Shown here: piece after piece, positions 1 to 5,657 of the stretch
How positions within the stretch are numbered: the first letter of the stretch is position 1
How the letters are laid out: each line of letters starts with the position of its first letter
Origin: an uncultured Ruminococcus sp.
GTDB lineage: Bacteria > Bacillota > Clostridia > Oscillospirales > Acutalibacteraceae
Direction: 5' to 3'
DNA: 9,330 bases
Assembly: GCA_905234305.1 (NCBI GenBank)
Contig: CAJOHT010000011.1
Location: 611 to 9,940 of the forward strand
Made by a program: the position numbers and the translations under genes
Notes under the pieces: generated by a model
The model's input: only the letters and a program-made list of their open reading frames with translations
The model's database searches: none
Told to the model about the DNA's origin: nothing

Positions 1-611
1 GCCGAGCCGAACATACAGGGGAAAACCTTGCGCGCTTTGACCGCTTCTGAGATATCGGCTTTTGTGATATTGTTTTCCTCATATTTCAGAAGCAGGTTTT
101 CGTCACATAGCGCGATGTTCTCAAAAAGTTCGTTTGAGTATTCGCTGAAGTCTATGCACCTGTCGCTTAAGCTGTTTCTAAGCTCGTTTAACAGCGAGTT
201 TTTATCTCTGTCGGTTATGTCCATTTTGTTGACGAAGATGAAGCAGGGGACATTATAGCGCTTTAAAAGCCGCCACAGCGTTTTGGTGTGGCTTTGGACG
301 CCGTCGGTTCCGCTTATCACGAGTACGGCGTAGTCGAGTACCTGAAGCGTACGCTCGGTTTCGGCTGAGAAATCGACGTGTCCTGGAGTATCGAGTAGAT
401 AAAACTCGTTATCATCATATTTTAAAACCGCTTGCTTAGAAAAGATTGTAATTCCTCTTTCGCGCTCGAGGTTAAAAGTGTCGAGAAAGGCGTTTTTATG
501 GTCGACGCGTCCGAGCTTCGATATATTACCCGAGCAGTACATAAGCGCTTCCGAAAGCGTGGTCTTGCCCGAGTCTACGTGAGCGAGTATTCCGATTGAA
601 ATTCTTTTCAT
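1..611 (-). CDS. Tet(M)/EF-G-like ribosomal GTPase, N-terminal part (runs off left edge)
   Basis: This is a translational GTPase of the tetracycline ribosomal-protection type, related to EF-G. The family binds the ribosome and hydrolyses GTP; true Tet(M)/Tet(O) members expel tetracycline. The window holds 203 residues from ATG 611, against about 640 or more for the family. Visible motifs are the P-loop AHVDSGKTT (10-18), switch I LERERGITI (48-56), DTPGHVDF (74-81) and NKMD (128-131). The LERxRGIT context and the FGSA segment near the window edge match the Tet(M) group better than EF-G. A weak AGGCAGGG ribosome site lies about 9 bases before the ATG. Clostridial chromosomes often carry such genes without proven resistance, so I infer a GTPase and do not claim resistance. 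The C-terminal domains IV and V, which would decide it, are outside the window. The ORF is open to the edge with no frameshift. Confidence 0.9.
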   Translation of the reverse strand, partial: MKRISIGILAHVDSGKTTLSEALMYCSGNISKLGRVDHKNAFLDTFNLERERGITIFSKQAVLKYDDNEFYLLDTPGHVDFSAETERTLQVLDYAVLVISGTDGVQSHTKTLWRLLKRYNVPCFIFVNKMDITDRDKNSLLNELRNSLSDRCIDFSEYSNELFENIALCDENLLLKYEENNITKADISEAVKARKVFPCMFGS

Positions 612-643
612 TATGTTAACCCTGCCTGATAAAGGATAAAATT

Positions 644-672
644 ATTATATCATATTTTGTTTTTGTAGACAA
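644..672 (-). promoter_or_regulatory. Promoter of the Tet(M)-like gene
   Basis: On the minus strand a consensus TATAAT (649-644) is preceded by TG plus one base, making an extended -10. A TTGTCT -35 (672-667, 4 of 6 matches) lies 17 bases upstream. The predicted start of transcription is about 25-30 bases before the ATG. The -35 overlaps that of the opposing promoter. Confidence 0.6.
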
Positions 673-694
673 CGTTATCGGGCTGTGGTATTAT
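666..694 (+). promoter_or_regulatory. Promoter of the 212-residue protein gene
   Basis: TAGACA (666-671, 5 of 6 matches) and TATTAT (689-694, 5 of 6) are separated by exactly 17 bases. The AGAGGTGA ribosome site follows at 701, so the leader would be very short. Confidence 0.55.
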
Positions 695-713
695 ATAAAA
701 AGAGGTGATTTCT

Positions 714-1352
714 ATGTTGAAGGAAATAGAACGCTGCGTTTATTATTCTTTTAAAGAAAATATACTATTTGAAATTACAGCCGATAAGGATAAGGCGCTT
801 GTTATAAAGCGCGTAGGTGATAAGAAACATTTTTCTAAAAACGAAATAAAGAAGAAGTTGAGTATTGAATATCTGCGCTCGCTTGATATATTTTTCAATA
901 AATACGATTTTGAAACTTGGGGAAACACTGTTCCCGAGGATAAGGATTATGTGAGAGTCGATTATAAGGGCTTAAGCTGTTTTATGTATGACGACGCTGA
1001 GCTTTTAGCCGATATACGACGCTATTTTAACGCCTGCATTAACGAAACCGCCGAGTGTAAGGTTTTATACTTCCATTCCTTCGACGGTGGCGGTCCAGAG
1101 TATAGCTTTGAGACCGAGGTCAAGGGGATTTTTACGTGGTACTGCGAGAGGCGTTACGCTAAAGCCGGCCACGAGCAATTATGCGGAGCGGGTTATGATG
1201 TTATTTACAGCCTGTACCCTTTAAGGAAAGGAAAAGCTACGGCTAAAATCACCTCGTTTTCTCCGATATGTCCCGCGGAAAACCTTAGATTGTTTGTTGA
1301 AACGGACGAAGAATTGAGGATTAATTACAGATTTGAGGATATAACCGAATAA
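714..1352 (+). CDS. Conserved-looking protein of unknown function, 212 residues
   Basis: I do not recognise a family with confidence. ATG 714 is preferred over GTG 705 because the ribosome site AGAGGTGA (701-708) sits 5 bases before the ATG and overlaps the GTG. There is no signal peptide or membrane segment, so a cytoplasmic location is inferred. The first half is charged and rich in Lys, Asp, Phe and Tyr. The second half (about 115-212) looks like a beta domain: a GGGPEYSFE stretch, then ERRY, GAGYDVIYSL, a KGKATAKI strand, a Ser-Pro-Ile turn and a final LRINYRFED strand. That order recalls the Ig-like fold of chagasin-type (I42) inhibitors and related clostridial domains, but this is only a pattern impression. 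Codon use and GC match the neighbours. It is divergent from the Tet(M)-like gene and has its own promoter. Confidence 0.8.
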   Translation: MLKEIERCVYYSFKENILFEITADKDKALVIKRVGDKKHFSKNEIKKKLSIEYLRSLDIFFNKYDFETWGNTVPEDKDYVRVDYKGLSCFMYDDAELLADIRRYFNACINETAECKVLYFHSFDGGGPEYSFETEVKGIFTWYCERRYAKAGHEQLCGAGYDVIYSLYPLRKGKATAKITSFSPICPAENLRLFVETDEELRINYRFEDITE

Positions 1353-1406
1353 GGCTTCTTTTAGCGAATGTAGAGTTCTTTTAAAGTTGGAAAAAATTTA
1401 TTTTTT

Positions 1407-1432
1407 ATAATTGCTTTTTAGCATTATTTTTT
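1407..1432 (+). terminator. Weak possible terminator after the 212-residue gene
   Basis: An AT-rich imperfect hairpin (ATAAT, one-base bulge, GC / GC, ATTAT; loop TTTTTA) is followed by six T. The stem is weak, so this is a tentative call. The rest of 1353-1500 holds only the next gene's probable promoter and ribosome site. Confidence 0.3.
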
Positions 1433-1442
1433 AAATTAGTGA

Positions 1443-1451
1443 TGATATAGT
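1443..1451 (+). promoter_or_regulatory. Possible extended -10 for the secreted basic protein gene
   Basis: TG-A-TATAGT (1443-1451) is a good extended -10, but no clear -35 is found 16-18 bases upstream. A bare TATAAT at 1406-1411 is the alternative. Either would give an untranslated leader of roughly 45-85 bases. Confidence 0.3.
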
Positions 1452-1500
1452 ATTACTACGATGAGGGGACACAACATATTGCGTACAGGGGGAAGGTATT

Positions 1501-1908
1501 ATGAACTGCACGAAAAGATTTTTCACGACATTATTTGCGGTAATGTTAGTATTCGGTTTTTCGTTATCGACTGTAATCGCTCACGCGGCTGAGGATGATG
1601 TAAAGCGTAAGCTGCCCGCGGTGACTGAGAAAAAGAACAGATTCGCTAAGGCGTATGTTTTTAAGGCGCAGGGAAAAACCTCCTACGGCTATGACTGGTC
1701 ATATAACCTTTACTCGAATGATATTAAAGTAAGCTGTAAATATGATTTTAAGAAGCACGAGTATAGGTTTAGGGTAACGGGTAAAAAGTACGGACTCAGG
1801 AAGCTGGAGCTTAAGTATAAGAAAAGCGACAGTAAATGGGTGACGGTACCTATGAGGGTTTTTATCGACCCCGATAACAATATTATGAGAACAACAGTTA
1901 AGTTGTAA
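1501..1908 (+). CDS. Small basic secreted protein, function unknown
   Basis: This is a 135-residue exported protein. The N-terminus is a classical Sec signal peptide: basic MNCTKR, a hydrophobic core at about residues 7-27, and an AHAA cleavage context with cutting likely after Ala29 or Ala30. The mature part (about 105 residues) has about 26 Lys plus Arg against about 12 acidic residues, so it is strongly basic. It is rich in Tyr and alternating beta-strand patterns, with one Cys, no lipobox and no cell-wall anchor. A strong site AGGGGGAAGG ends 4 bases before ATG 1501, supporting this start. I recognise no family. A cell-envelope or extracellular role is inferred only from the signal peptide and charge. 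It is monocistronic, between its own leader and a shared hairpin, and converges on the kinase gene. Confidence 0.82.
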   Translation: MNCTKRFFTTLFAVMLVFGFSLSTVIAHAAEDDVKRKLPAVTEKKNRFAKAYVFKAQGKTSYGYDWSYNLYSNDIKVSCKYDFKKHEYRFRVTGKKYGLRKLELKYKKSDSKWVTVPMRVFIDPDNNIMRTTVKL

Positions 1909-1912
1909 ATTA

Positions 1913-1945
1913 AATGGGACGGCGAATAACCGTCCCATTATTAAT
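1913..1945. terminator. Bidirectional terminator between convergent genes
   Basis: A perfect 10-bp stem, AATGGGACGG (1913-1922) with CCGTCCCATT (1930-1939), has a 7-base loop. It is flanked by T-rich DNA on the + side and by TTTAATTT on the - side. It lies 4 bases after the secreted-protein stop and directly after the kinase stop at 1941, so it can serve both. Confidence 0.75.
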
Positions 1946-3050
1946 TCTTCAGTTCTATAGTATCTAGGATTTCCTCGTAATTATCGTAAAGCGCTTTATA
2001 GCTCTTTTCCGATTCATCATCATCAGGATCCCATTGAACGTCGGTGGGCAGAAGCGCCGCGAGGTAGTAGCCCTTTGATTTGCCGAGCCGTTTAGCTCTC
2101 GGGTATTGGCTGAAATCGCTTTCGCTGTCGAGAGGAATAATTGAGAATACCAAACCCATATGATATTCCTCGTTTGCGTCATAGTTGTAATCATCGTAGA
2201 AGTATACCGCGCTGTTTTGGTCATTTTCCTCATATACCATTCCGTCGGGGACCTCTATTGAGAAGAATGTGAAGTCTACTCTTTCGCCTAGCGAATCGTC
2301 AATTTCATCCGTTTCGTCAATATCATCCAGAGCGACTGCCGAAGAACTGCTTGATGAAGAATTCGGCTTAAGTTGCGCCGAGGAGCTTGAATCAAGCGAA
2401 ACGCTATCTGAATTTGTTGTGACGAGCTGCGGGGAAGTTTGCGAATTTTCGGCGGAGTTTTTGTTCCCGAAAAGGTTTATCGCGGTAAATCCCGCTATGA
2501 AAACCAGCGCCGCCGCGGCGACTGACGCGGTTATTATTATCCACGCTTTACTCTTTTTTTGGGGAGCTTCAGGTTTTGGAGCGGGAGCTGAGTATACGGG
2601 AGCTTGCTGTTGCTGAGGGATTACGGGCTGAGTACCCGATAACAGAGCGGCTTTAAACTGCGCCATATCGCGGAACCTATCCTCAGGACGTACCGAAAGC
2701 GCTCTGAAAATCGCTTCTTCGGCGTGAATGGGAATATTCACTCCCAAGGTGCTGGGGGAGATAAGCGAGTCGTCGTCAATGCGGTCGATTGAGTCGGGAG
2801 GAATACGCCCTGTTATCGTTCGGTAAAGCGTAGCCGCTACAGCATAAACGTCTGTGAACGGGCCCTGTTTTCCGTGGCGGAACTCTACCGACAGGAAGCC
2901 TTGACGCCGGAACGGCCGTTGCTTGTGCGGACGTCCTTCCCCGGCGATATGCCCACCAACGGCATTTGCTATACGGACGAAAGCGGCCTGACGAGGTATT
3001 TTTCCGTCAGCGAGAGCGGCTTTGACGGTTCGCTGATGACGACAGCGCAT
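1941..3050 (-). pseudogene. Ser/Thr protein kinase, C-terminal fragment (rest of C-lobe, TM, extracellular domain)
   Basis: This open frame is the downstream half of a disrupted membrane Ser/Thr kinase. Kinase homology starts abruptly at about residue 55 (base 2888): VEFRHGKQGPFTDVYA, with the subdomain IX Asp, then AATLYRTITG, a PPDS segment and the RPEDRF box of subdomain XI (Arg121). The first 53 or so residues are translated from a foreign segment and have no kinase character. After the kinase come a Pro/Gln-rich linker (143-163), basic KKSK, one membrane helix (about 170-194), a Ser-rich acidic linker with a seven-Ser run, and an external domain of about 110 residues. The external domain begins FTFFSIEVPDGM and ends DTIELKN; it is not a PASTA repeat. 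The catalytic loop, DFG and activation loop are absent. I infer that no active kinase is made unless a second allele exists. Confidence 0.85.
2889..3045. other. Foreign-looking segment replacing the kinase catalytic core
   Basis: About 150 bp sits where the kinase HRD loop, DFG and activation segment should be. A hand count gives about 60% GC, against about 42% in the adjacent 3061-3180. On the minus strand it carries a stop and shifts frame: 169 bases lie between the Leu of MDAL and the Gly of GKQGP, which is not a multiple of three. On the plus strand it is one open frame reading like natural protein, including RTSFPGDMPTNG and RYFSVSESGFDGS. That frame continues to TAA at 3054-3056, and its outer codons use kinase DNA. 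I do not recognise the protein. CGACAG occurs at both edges (2889-2894 and 3040-3045). It could be a displaced gene fragment, the scar of a recombination, or an assembly chimera. Confidence 0.6.
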
Positions 3051-3573
3051 CCATAATCGGAGTTATGATTTTCAAAGCCTCATCATAAGGGATTTTTCCG
3101 CCGCAGGATTTTAAACGGCTTTCCAGAGAATCGCCCTCGATATACTCCATAGCGAAGTACGCTGTATTGTTTTCCTCAAAATAGCTTAAAACTCTTACGA
3201 TAGCGGGATTGCCGATAAACTCGGAAAGCGTTTTAGCCTCGTTAATGAAGCATTCTTTACCGTAAAGATAATTCTCTCCGCGTTCGCCTGTATATGGAGC
3301 TACCGAGGAGCCGTCCGCGCGGCTCGCCATAGCTTCGGGAAAAAACTCCTTAACGGCGACTCTTTCTTTTGTTTTATAATCCTGAGCGAGATAAGTGATT
3401 CCGAATCCGCCCTGGCCGAGAACTTTTCCGATAATATATCTGCCGCCTAAAACCGTTCCTCTCGGTAGCGCGGGCGCGGTATTACAACCCGATAAATCCG
3501 CCTTGCAGTAAGGGCATATCGTATCATTTCCATTTACACTCTTAAAACAGTTATAACAAAGTTTTTCATTCAT
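3007..3573 (-). pseudogene. Zinc-ribbon Ser/Thr protein kinase, N-terminal fragment (N-lobe only)
   Basis: This is the upstream half of the disrupted kinase. ATG 3573 is chosen because the AAGGTG site (3587-3582) lies 8 bases before it; GTG 3582 and ATG 3579 lie in or too near that site. A zinc ribbon comes first: Cys6, Cys9, Cys20 and Cys23 (CxxC, 10 residues, CxxC). The kinase N-lobe follows: glycine loop GQGGFG (53-58), the ATP-binding Lys75 in VAVKEF, the likely helix C Glu112, and hinge MEYIEGDSL (142-150). Homology holds through MDAL (174-177). After that 11 unrelated residues lead to a stop. The family expects VHxxGxIHRDISPDN next, and it is missing. This architecture (zinc ribbon, kinase, membrane helix, external domain) is common for clostridial Hanks-type signalling kinases. 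No cognate PP2C phosphatase is in the window. Confidence 0.87.
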
Positions 3574-3594
3574 TTCCATCACACCTTGTAAAGT

Positions 3595-3633
3595 AAAAAA
3601 ACTACGTATTATTTTAATACAATAATACGCAGT
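3595..3633 (-). terminator. Terminator of the pyridoxal kinase gene
   Basis: On the minus strand a 13-bp stem (3633-3621 with 3613-3601, one mismatch) with a 7-base loop is followed by a T run (3600-3595). The stem is AT-rich but long. It begins 22 bases after the pdxK stop and overlaps the kinase promoter. Confidence 0.65.
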
Positions 3634-3640
3634 TTGTCAA
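3611..3640 (-). promoter_or_regulatory. Promoter of the Ser/Thr kinase gene
   Basis: On the minus strand a perfect TTGACA (3640-3635) is followed after 18 bases by TAAAAT (3616-3611, 5 of 6 matches). The predicted start lies about 30 bases before ATG 3573. The -10 sits inside the upstream gene's terminator hairpin. Confidence 0.6.
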
Positions 3641-3655
3641 TTTGTTTGTTATATA

Positions 3656-4483
3656 TTATTTGATTCTGTCAATAAGATACGGAACAGCTCTCTCGAAGTC
3701 GACTCCGTACCAATTGGCATTCTCGTCATTTTTTGTGATTCTGATACATTCGGCTGTATAATCGGCGGCGATTTGTATGCTTTCCTCAATCGATTTGCCT
3801 CTTACGAGCAAGCCCGTAAAAGCGGAACTGAATATATCGCCCGTGCCGTGGAACGCCGCGTCGATTTTTTCCTGATTATAATAGAAAAACTCTTTAGTTT
3901 TGCTGTCGTAAAGCATAACGCCGTATTTCCCATCAAACTGAGCGCCTGTAAGTACAACTTTTTCAGCTCCCTGAGCCGCCAGCTTTTCAACAACTTCCTT
4001 AGCGAAGTTTTCGTCATATTCTTCTCTGTACTCGGTTCCCGTTAACAGGCAGGCTTCGGTTATATTCGGGAGAACTATGTCCGCCTTAGCGCAAAGTCTC
4101 GCCATTTCTTTAGGGAAGTTTTCGTCGAACGCGGGGTAGAGCTTGCCGTTATCCGCCATAGCGGGATCGATTATAACGAGGTCATCTTTTCTTTTAAGCG
4201 ACTCAATAAGCGAAATAACCTTGTCGATTTGAGCGGCTGAAGCAAGATATCCTGTATAAAACGCGTCGAAGGTTATACCCTCATTCTTCCAGTGTTCAGC
4301 GATAGGAAGAATCTGGTCGTCCAAGTCTTTACAGGTGAAGTTTTTGAACATTGTGTGGGTAGAGAGTACGGCGGTCGGGATTATAGCCGCTTCGACTCCT
4401 GTAGCCGAGATTATCGGAAGCGCTACGGTCAGCGAGCATTTTCCGACGCACGAAATATCCTGAATTGTAACTATTCTTTTCAT
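3656..4483 (-). CDS. pdxY: Pyridoxal / pyridoxamine kinase (vitamin B6 salvage)
   Basis: This 275-residue cytoplasmic PfkB/ribokinase-superfamily enzyme phosphorylates pyridoxal, pyridoxamine or pyridoxine with ATP at the 5' hydroxyl, feeding pyridoxal phosphate salvage. The start MKRIVTIQDISCVGKCS, the STHT segment (41-44), YTGYLAS (76-82), VIIDPAMADNGKLY (103-116), LPNITEACLLTG (138-149) and the anion-hole/catalytic motif GTGD (213-216, Asp216 the expected base) are all typical, as is the length. ATG 4483 is preceded by AAAGGAAG at a good distance. The choice among pdxK, pdxY and a multifunctional kinase (some Firmicute PdxK also use HMP) cannot be settled here; the symbol is a best guess. 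It is transcribed alone, from an extended -10 promoter whose -35 is flanked by an inverted repeat, to its own hairpin terminator. Confidence 0.92.
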   Translation of the reverse strand: MKRIVTIQDISCVGKCSLTVALPIISATGVEAAIIPTAVLSTHTMFKNFTCKDLDDQILPIAEHWKNEGITFDAFYTGYLASAAQIDKVISLIESLKRKDDLVIIDPAMADNGKLYPAFDENFPKEMARLCAKADIVLPNITEACLLTGTEYREEYDENFAKEVVEKLAAQGAEKVVLTGAQFDGKYGVMLYDSKTKEFFYYNQEKIDAAFHGTGDIFSSAFTGLLVRGKSIEESIQIAADYTAECIRITKNDENANWYGVDFERAVPYLIDRIK

Positions 4484-4511
4484 TTTTATCTTCCTTTCTG
4501 TCGATACGCAT

Positions 4512-4540
4512 AGTATATCACCATAACTGTCCTTTTTAAA
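4512..4540 (-). promoter_or_regulatory. Promoter of the pyridoxal kinase gene
   Basis: On the minus strand TATACT (4517-4512) is preceded by TGA, giving an extended -10. A weak TTTAAA -35 (4540-4535) lies 17 bases upstream, in the middle of an inverted repeat. Confidence 0.5.
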
Positions 4541-4573
4541 TAGACAGTTTTTGCAAAATGCACAATGACAGTT
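4525..4573. promoter_or_regulatory. Inverted repeat and extra half-site at the pdxK -35: possible operator
   Basis: AACTGTC (4525-4531) and GACAGTT (4543-4549) are perfect inverted 7-mers around the pdxK -35 region. A second GACAGTT follows at 4567-4573, 24 bases from the first. This layout is what a dimeric repressor or activator site looks like. A MocR-family PdxR would be a natural guess for a B6 gene, but none is in the window, so the regulator is unknown. Confidence 0.4.
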
Positions 4574-4647
4574 GCGGGAGTTATCCTTGTATCGATAGCA
4601 AAAATATACATAAAAATCAGTATTATTATTAAAATTTTAATAAATTG

Positions 4648-4676
4648 TTGCAAAAACATAAAGAATATGGTAAACT
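4648..4676 (+). promoter_or_regulatory. Promoter of the DUF4428-like gene
   Basis: TTGCAA (4648-4653, 4 of 6 matches) lies 17 bases before TAAACT (4671-4676), which is preceded by TGG and so forms an extended -10. The expected start of transcription is near 4683, on the edge of the palindrome at 4684-4697. Confidence 0.5.
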
Positions 4677-4683
4677 AATCTTA

Positions 4684-4697
4684 ACTGTAAGTACAGT
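4684..4697. promoter_or_regulatory. 14-bp palindrome at the DUF4428-like gene start site
   Basis: ACTGTA-AG-TACAGT is a perfect dyad just downstream of the predicted -10. Its arms share ACTGT/ACAGT with the inverted repeat at the divergent pdxK promoter. A repressor operator is the simplest reading; a short RNA hairpin is less likely with a 2-base loop. Confidence 0.4.
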
Positions 4698-4725
4698 AAA
4701 TTCACTCTGAAAAGGAGAAATACAT

Positions 4726-5496
4726 ATGGGATTATTCGGTAAGAAAAAAACCTGCGCTATTTGCGGAGGAGAAATAGGACTTTTAGGAAACCGTAAGCTC
4801 GAGGACGGCAATATGTGCAAAAAGTGCGCGGCTAAACTTTCGCCTTGGTTCAGCGACCGCCGCAGAAGCACTGTCGACAGCATTAAGGAGCAGCTTGCTT
4901 ACCGTGAGGCTAATAAGGAAGATGTAGCTAAGTTCCAGGCTACGCTTACCTTCGGCACAGACTCAACTAAGGTTTACCTCGACGAAGATGATAGAAAGTT
5001 TATTGTATCAAGCGCAAATCCGAGAAAATGGGATGAAGCTAATCCCGACGTTATCGATTTCTCTCAGGTAACGGGCGTCGATATCGATATCGACGAGGAC
5101 GTTGACGAGGATATGCGCGAGGATAAAGAGGGCAGAAACGTAAGCTACAATCCCCCGAGATATTTTTACAGCTATGATTTTTACGTAATTATCCGCGTAA
5201 ACAATCCGTATTTTGATACTATAAAATTCAAGCTGAACAGTTCCGAGGTAAAGACTACAAGCGGTTCGGTACCCGCTAATATGAAGCCTTATCCCGAAAT
5301 GAACAACGATTACAGCGAATATAAGAAAATGGGCGAGGATATTAAGGCGGCGCTTACGTCAGCGCGCCAGCAGGTACGCGACGAGGCGGCTGAAGCCAGA
5401 AAGCCCAAGAAGGCTGTTATCTGTCAGTGTTGCGGAGCGTCAACTATCCCCGACGCTAACGGACGCTGTGAGTTCTGCGGCGGAGCGGCAGAGTAA
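4726..5496 (+). CDS. DUF4428-like protein with zinc ribbons at both ends
   Basis: This 256-residue cytoplasmic protein has no signal peptide or membrane helix. The N-terminus after MGLFGKKK is CAICGGEIGLLG...KLEDGNMCKKC, with Cys10, Cys13, Cys31 and Cys34, matching the zinc-binding DUF4428 pattern. A helical segment follows (about 36-70). A middle beta-rich region (about 70-190) contains an acidic Asp/Glu run (about 118-136) and Tyr-rich strands. A helical stretch with Ala and Lys leads to a C-terminal zinc ribbon: Cys233, Cys236, Cys248 and Cys251, with an extra Cys235. The family's molecular role is not known to me; binding to a protein or nucleic acid partner is only a guess. AAAAGGAG lies 8 bases before ATG 4726. 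The gene is divergent from pdxK, has its own promoter and terminator, and so appears monocistronic. Confidence 0.87.
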   Translation: MGLFGKKKTCAICGGEIGLLGNRKLEDGNMCKKCAAKLSPWFSDRRRSTVDSIKEQLAYREANKEDVAKFQATLTFGTDSTKVYLDEDDRKFIVSSANPRKWDEANPDVIDFSQVTGVDIDIDEDVDEDMREDKEGRNVSYNPPRYFYSYDFYVIIRVNNPYFDTIKFKLNSSEVKTTSGSVPANMKPYPEMNNDYSEYKKMGEDIKAALTSARQQVRDEAAEARKPKKAVICQCCGASTIPDANGRCEFCGGAAE

Positions 5497-5519
5497 TAAA
5501 GAATTAAGAGTTAAGAATT

Positions 5520-5548
5520 GGATTGCTGTTTTTACGGCAATCCTTTTT
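5520..5548 (+). terminator. Terminator after the DUF4428-like gene
   Basis: GGATTGCTGT (5520-5529) pairs with ACGGCAATCC (5534-5543), including one G-U pair, over a TTTT loop. Five T follow (5544-5548). This is a strong rho-independent terminator. Confidence 0.88.
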
Positions 5549-5594
5549 CTGTGTATAAATATAAAAACATTTTCTGTGTATAAATATAAAAATA
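5545..5594. repeat. Two tandem copies of a 25-bp AT-rich unit
   Basis: The units 5545-5569 and 5570-5594 are identical at 24 of 25 positions (core CTGTGTATAAATATAAAAA). The first begins inside the T run of the terminator, so the duplication copied the terminator tail. The array ends 4 bases before the metG -35. Confidence 0.85.
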
Positions 5595-5598
5595 TAAA

Positions 5599-5628
5599 TT
5601 GATTTTTTAGCGCAATATATGTTATAAT
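5599..5628 (+). promoter_or_regulatory. metG promoter
   Basis: TTGATT (5599-5604) is separated by 18 bases from a consensus TATAAT (5623-5628), which has TGT before it (extended -10). The leader is only about 20-25 bases, so there is no room for a T-box or other riboswitch. Confidence 0.7.
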
Positions 5629-5657
5629 ACTCTATATTATTTTATGGAGTGGTAATT

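Noticed and set aside
28..258. 76-codon plus-strand frame at the left edge
   Set aside because: Antisense to the clear Tet(M)-like GTPase coding frame.
2269..2616. 115-codon plus-strand frame, Ser/Glu-rich
   Set aside because: Antisense shadow of the Ser-rich linker and membrane helix of the kinase C-terminal half.
2889..3045. Simple inversion of the native kinase segment
   Set aside because: None of the three plus-strand frames contains an HRD, DFG or APE-like motif, so flipping it back would not restore the kinase.
2874..3056. 60-codon plus-strand frame in the kinase as a stand-alone gene
   Set aside because: It has no ribosome site or own promoter, both ends use kinase DNA as codons, and it looks like an internal piece of a larger protein. 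Kept as a foreign segment, not as a gene.
5599..5657. T-box riboswitch before metG
   Set aside because: The predicted leader is only about 20-25 bases, with no specifier hairpin or T-box sequence.
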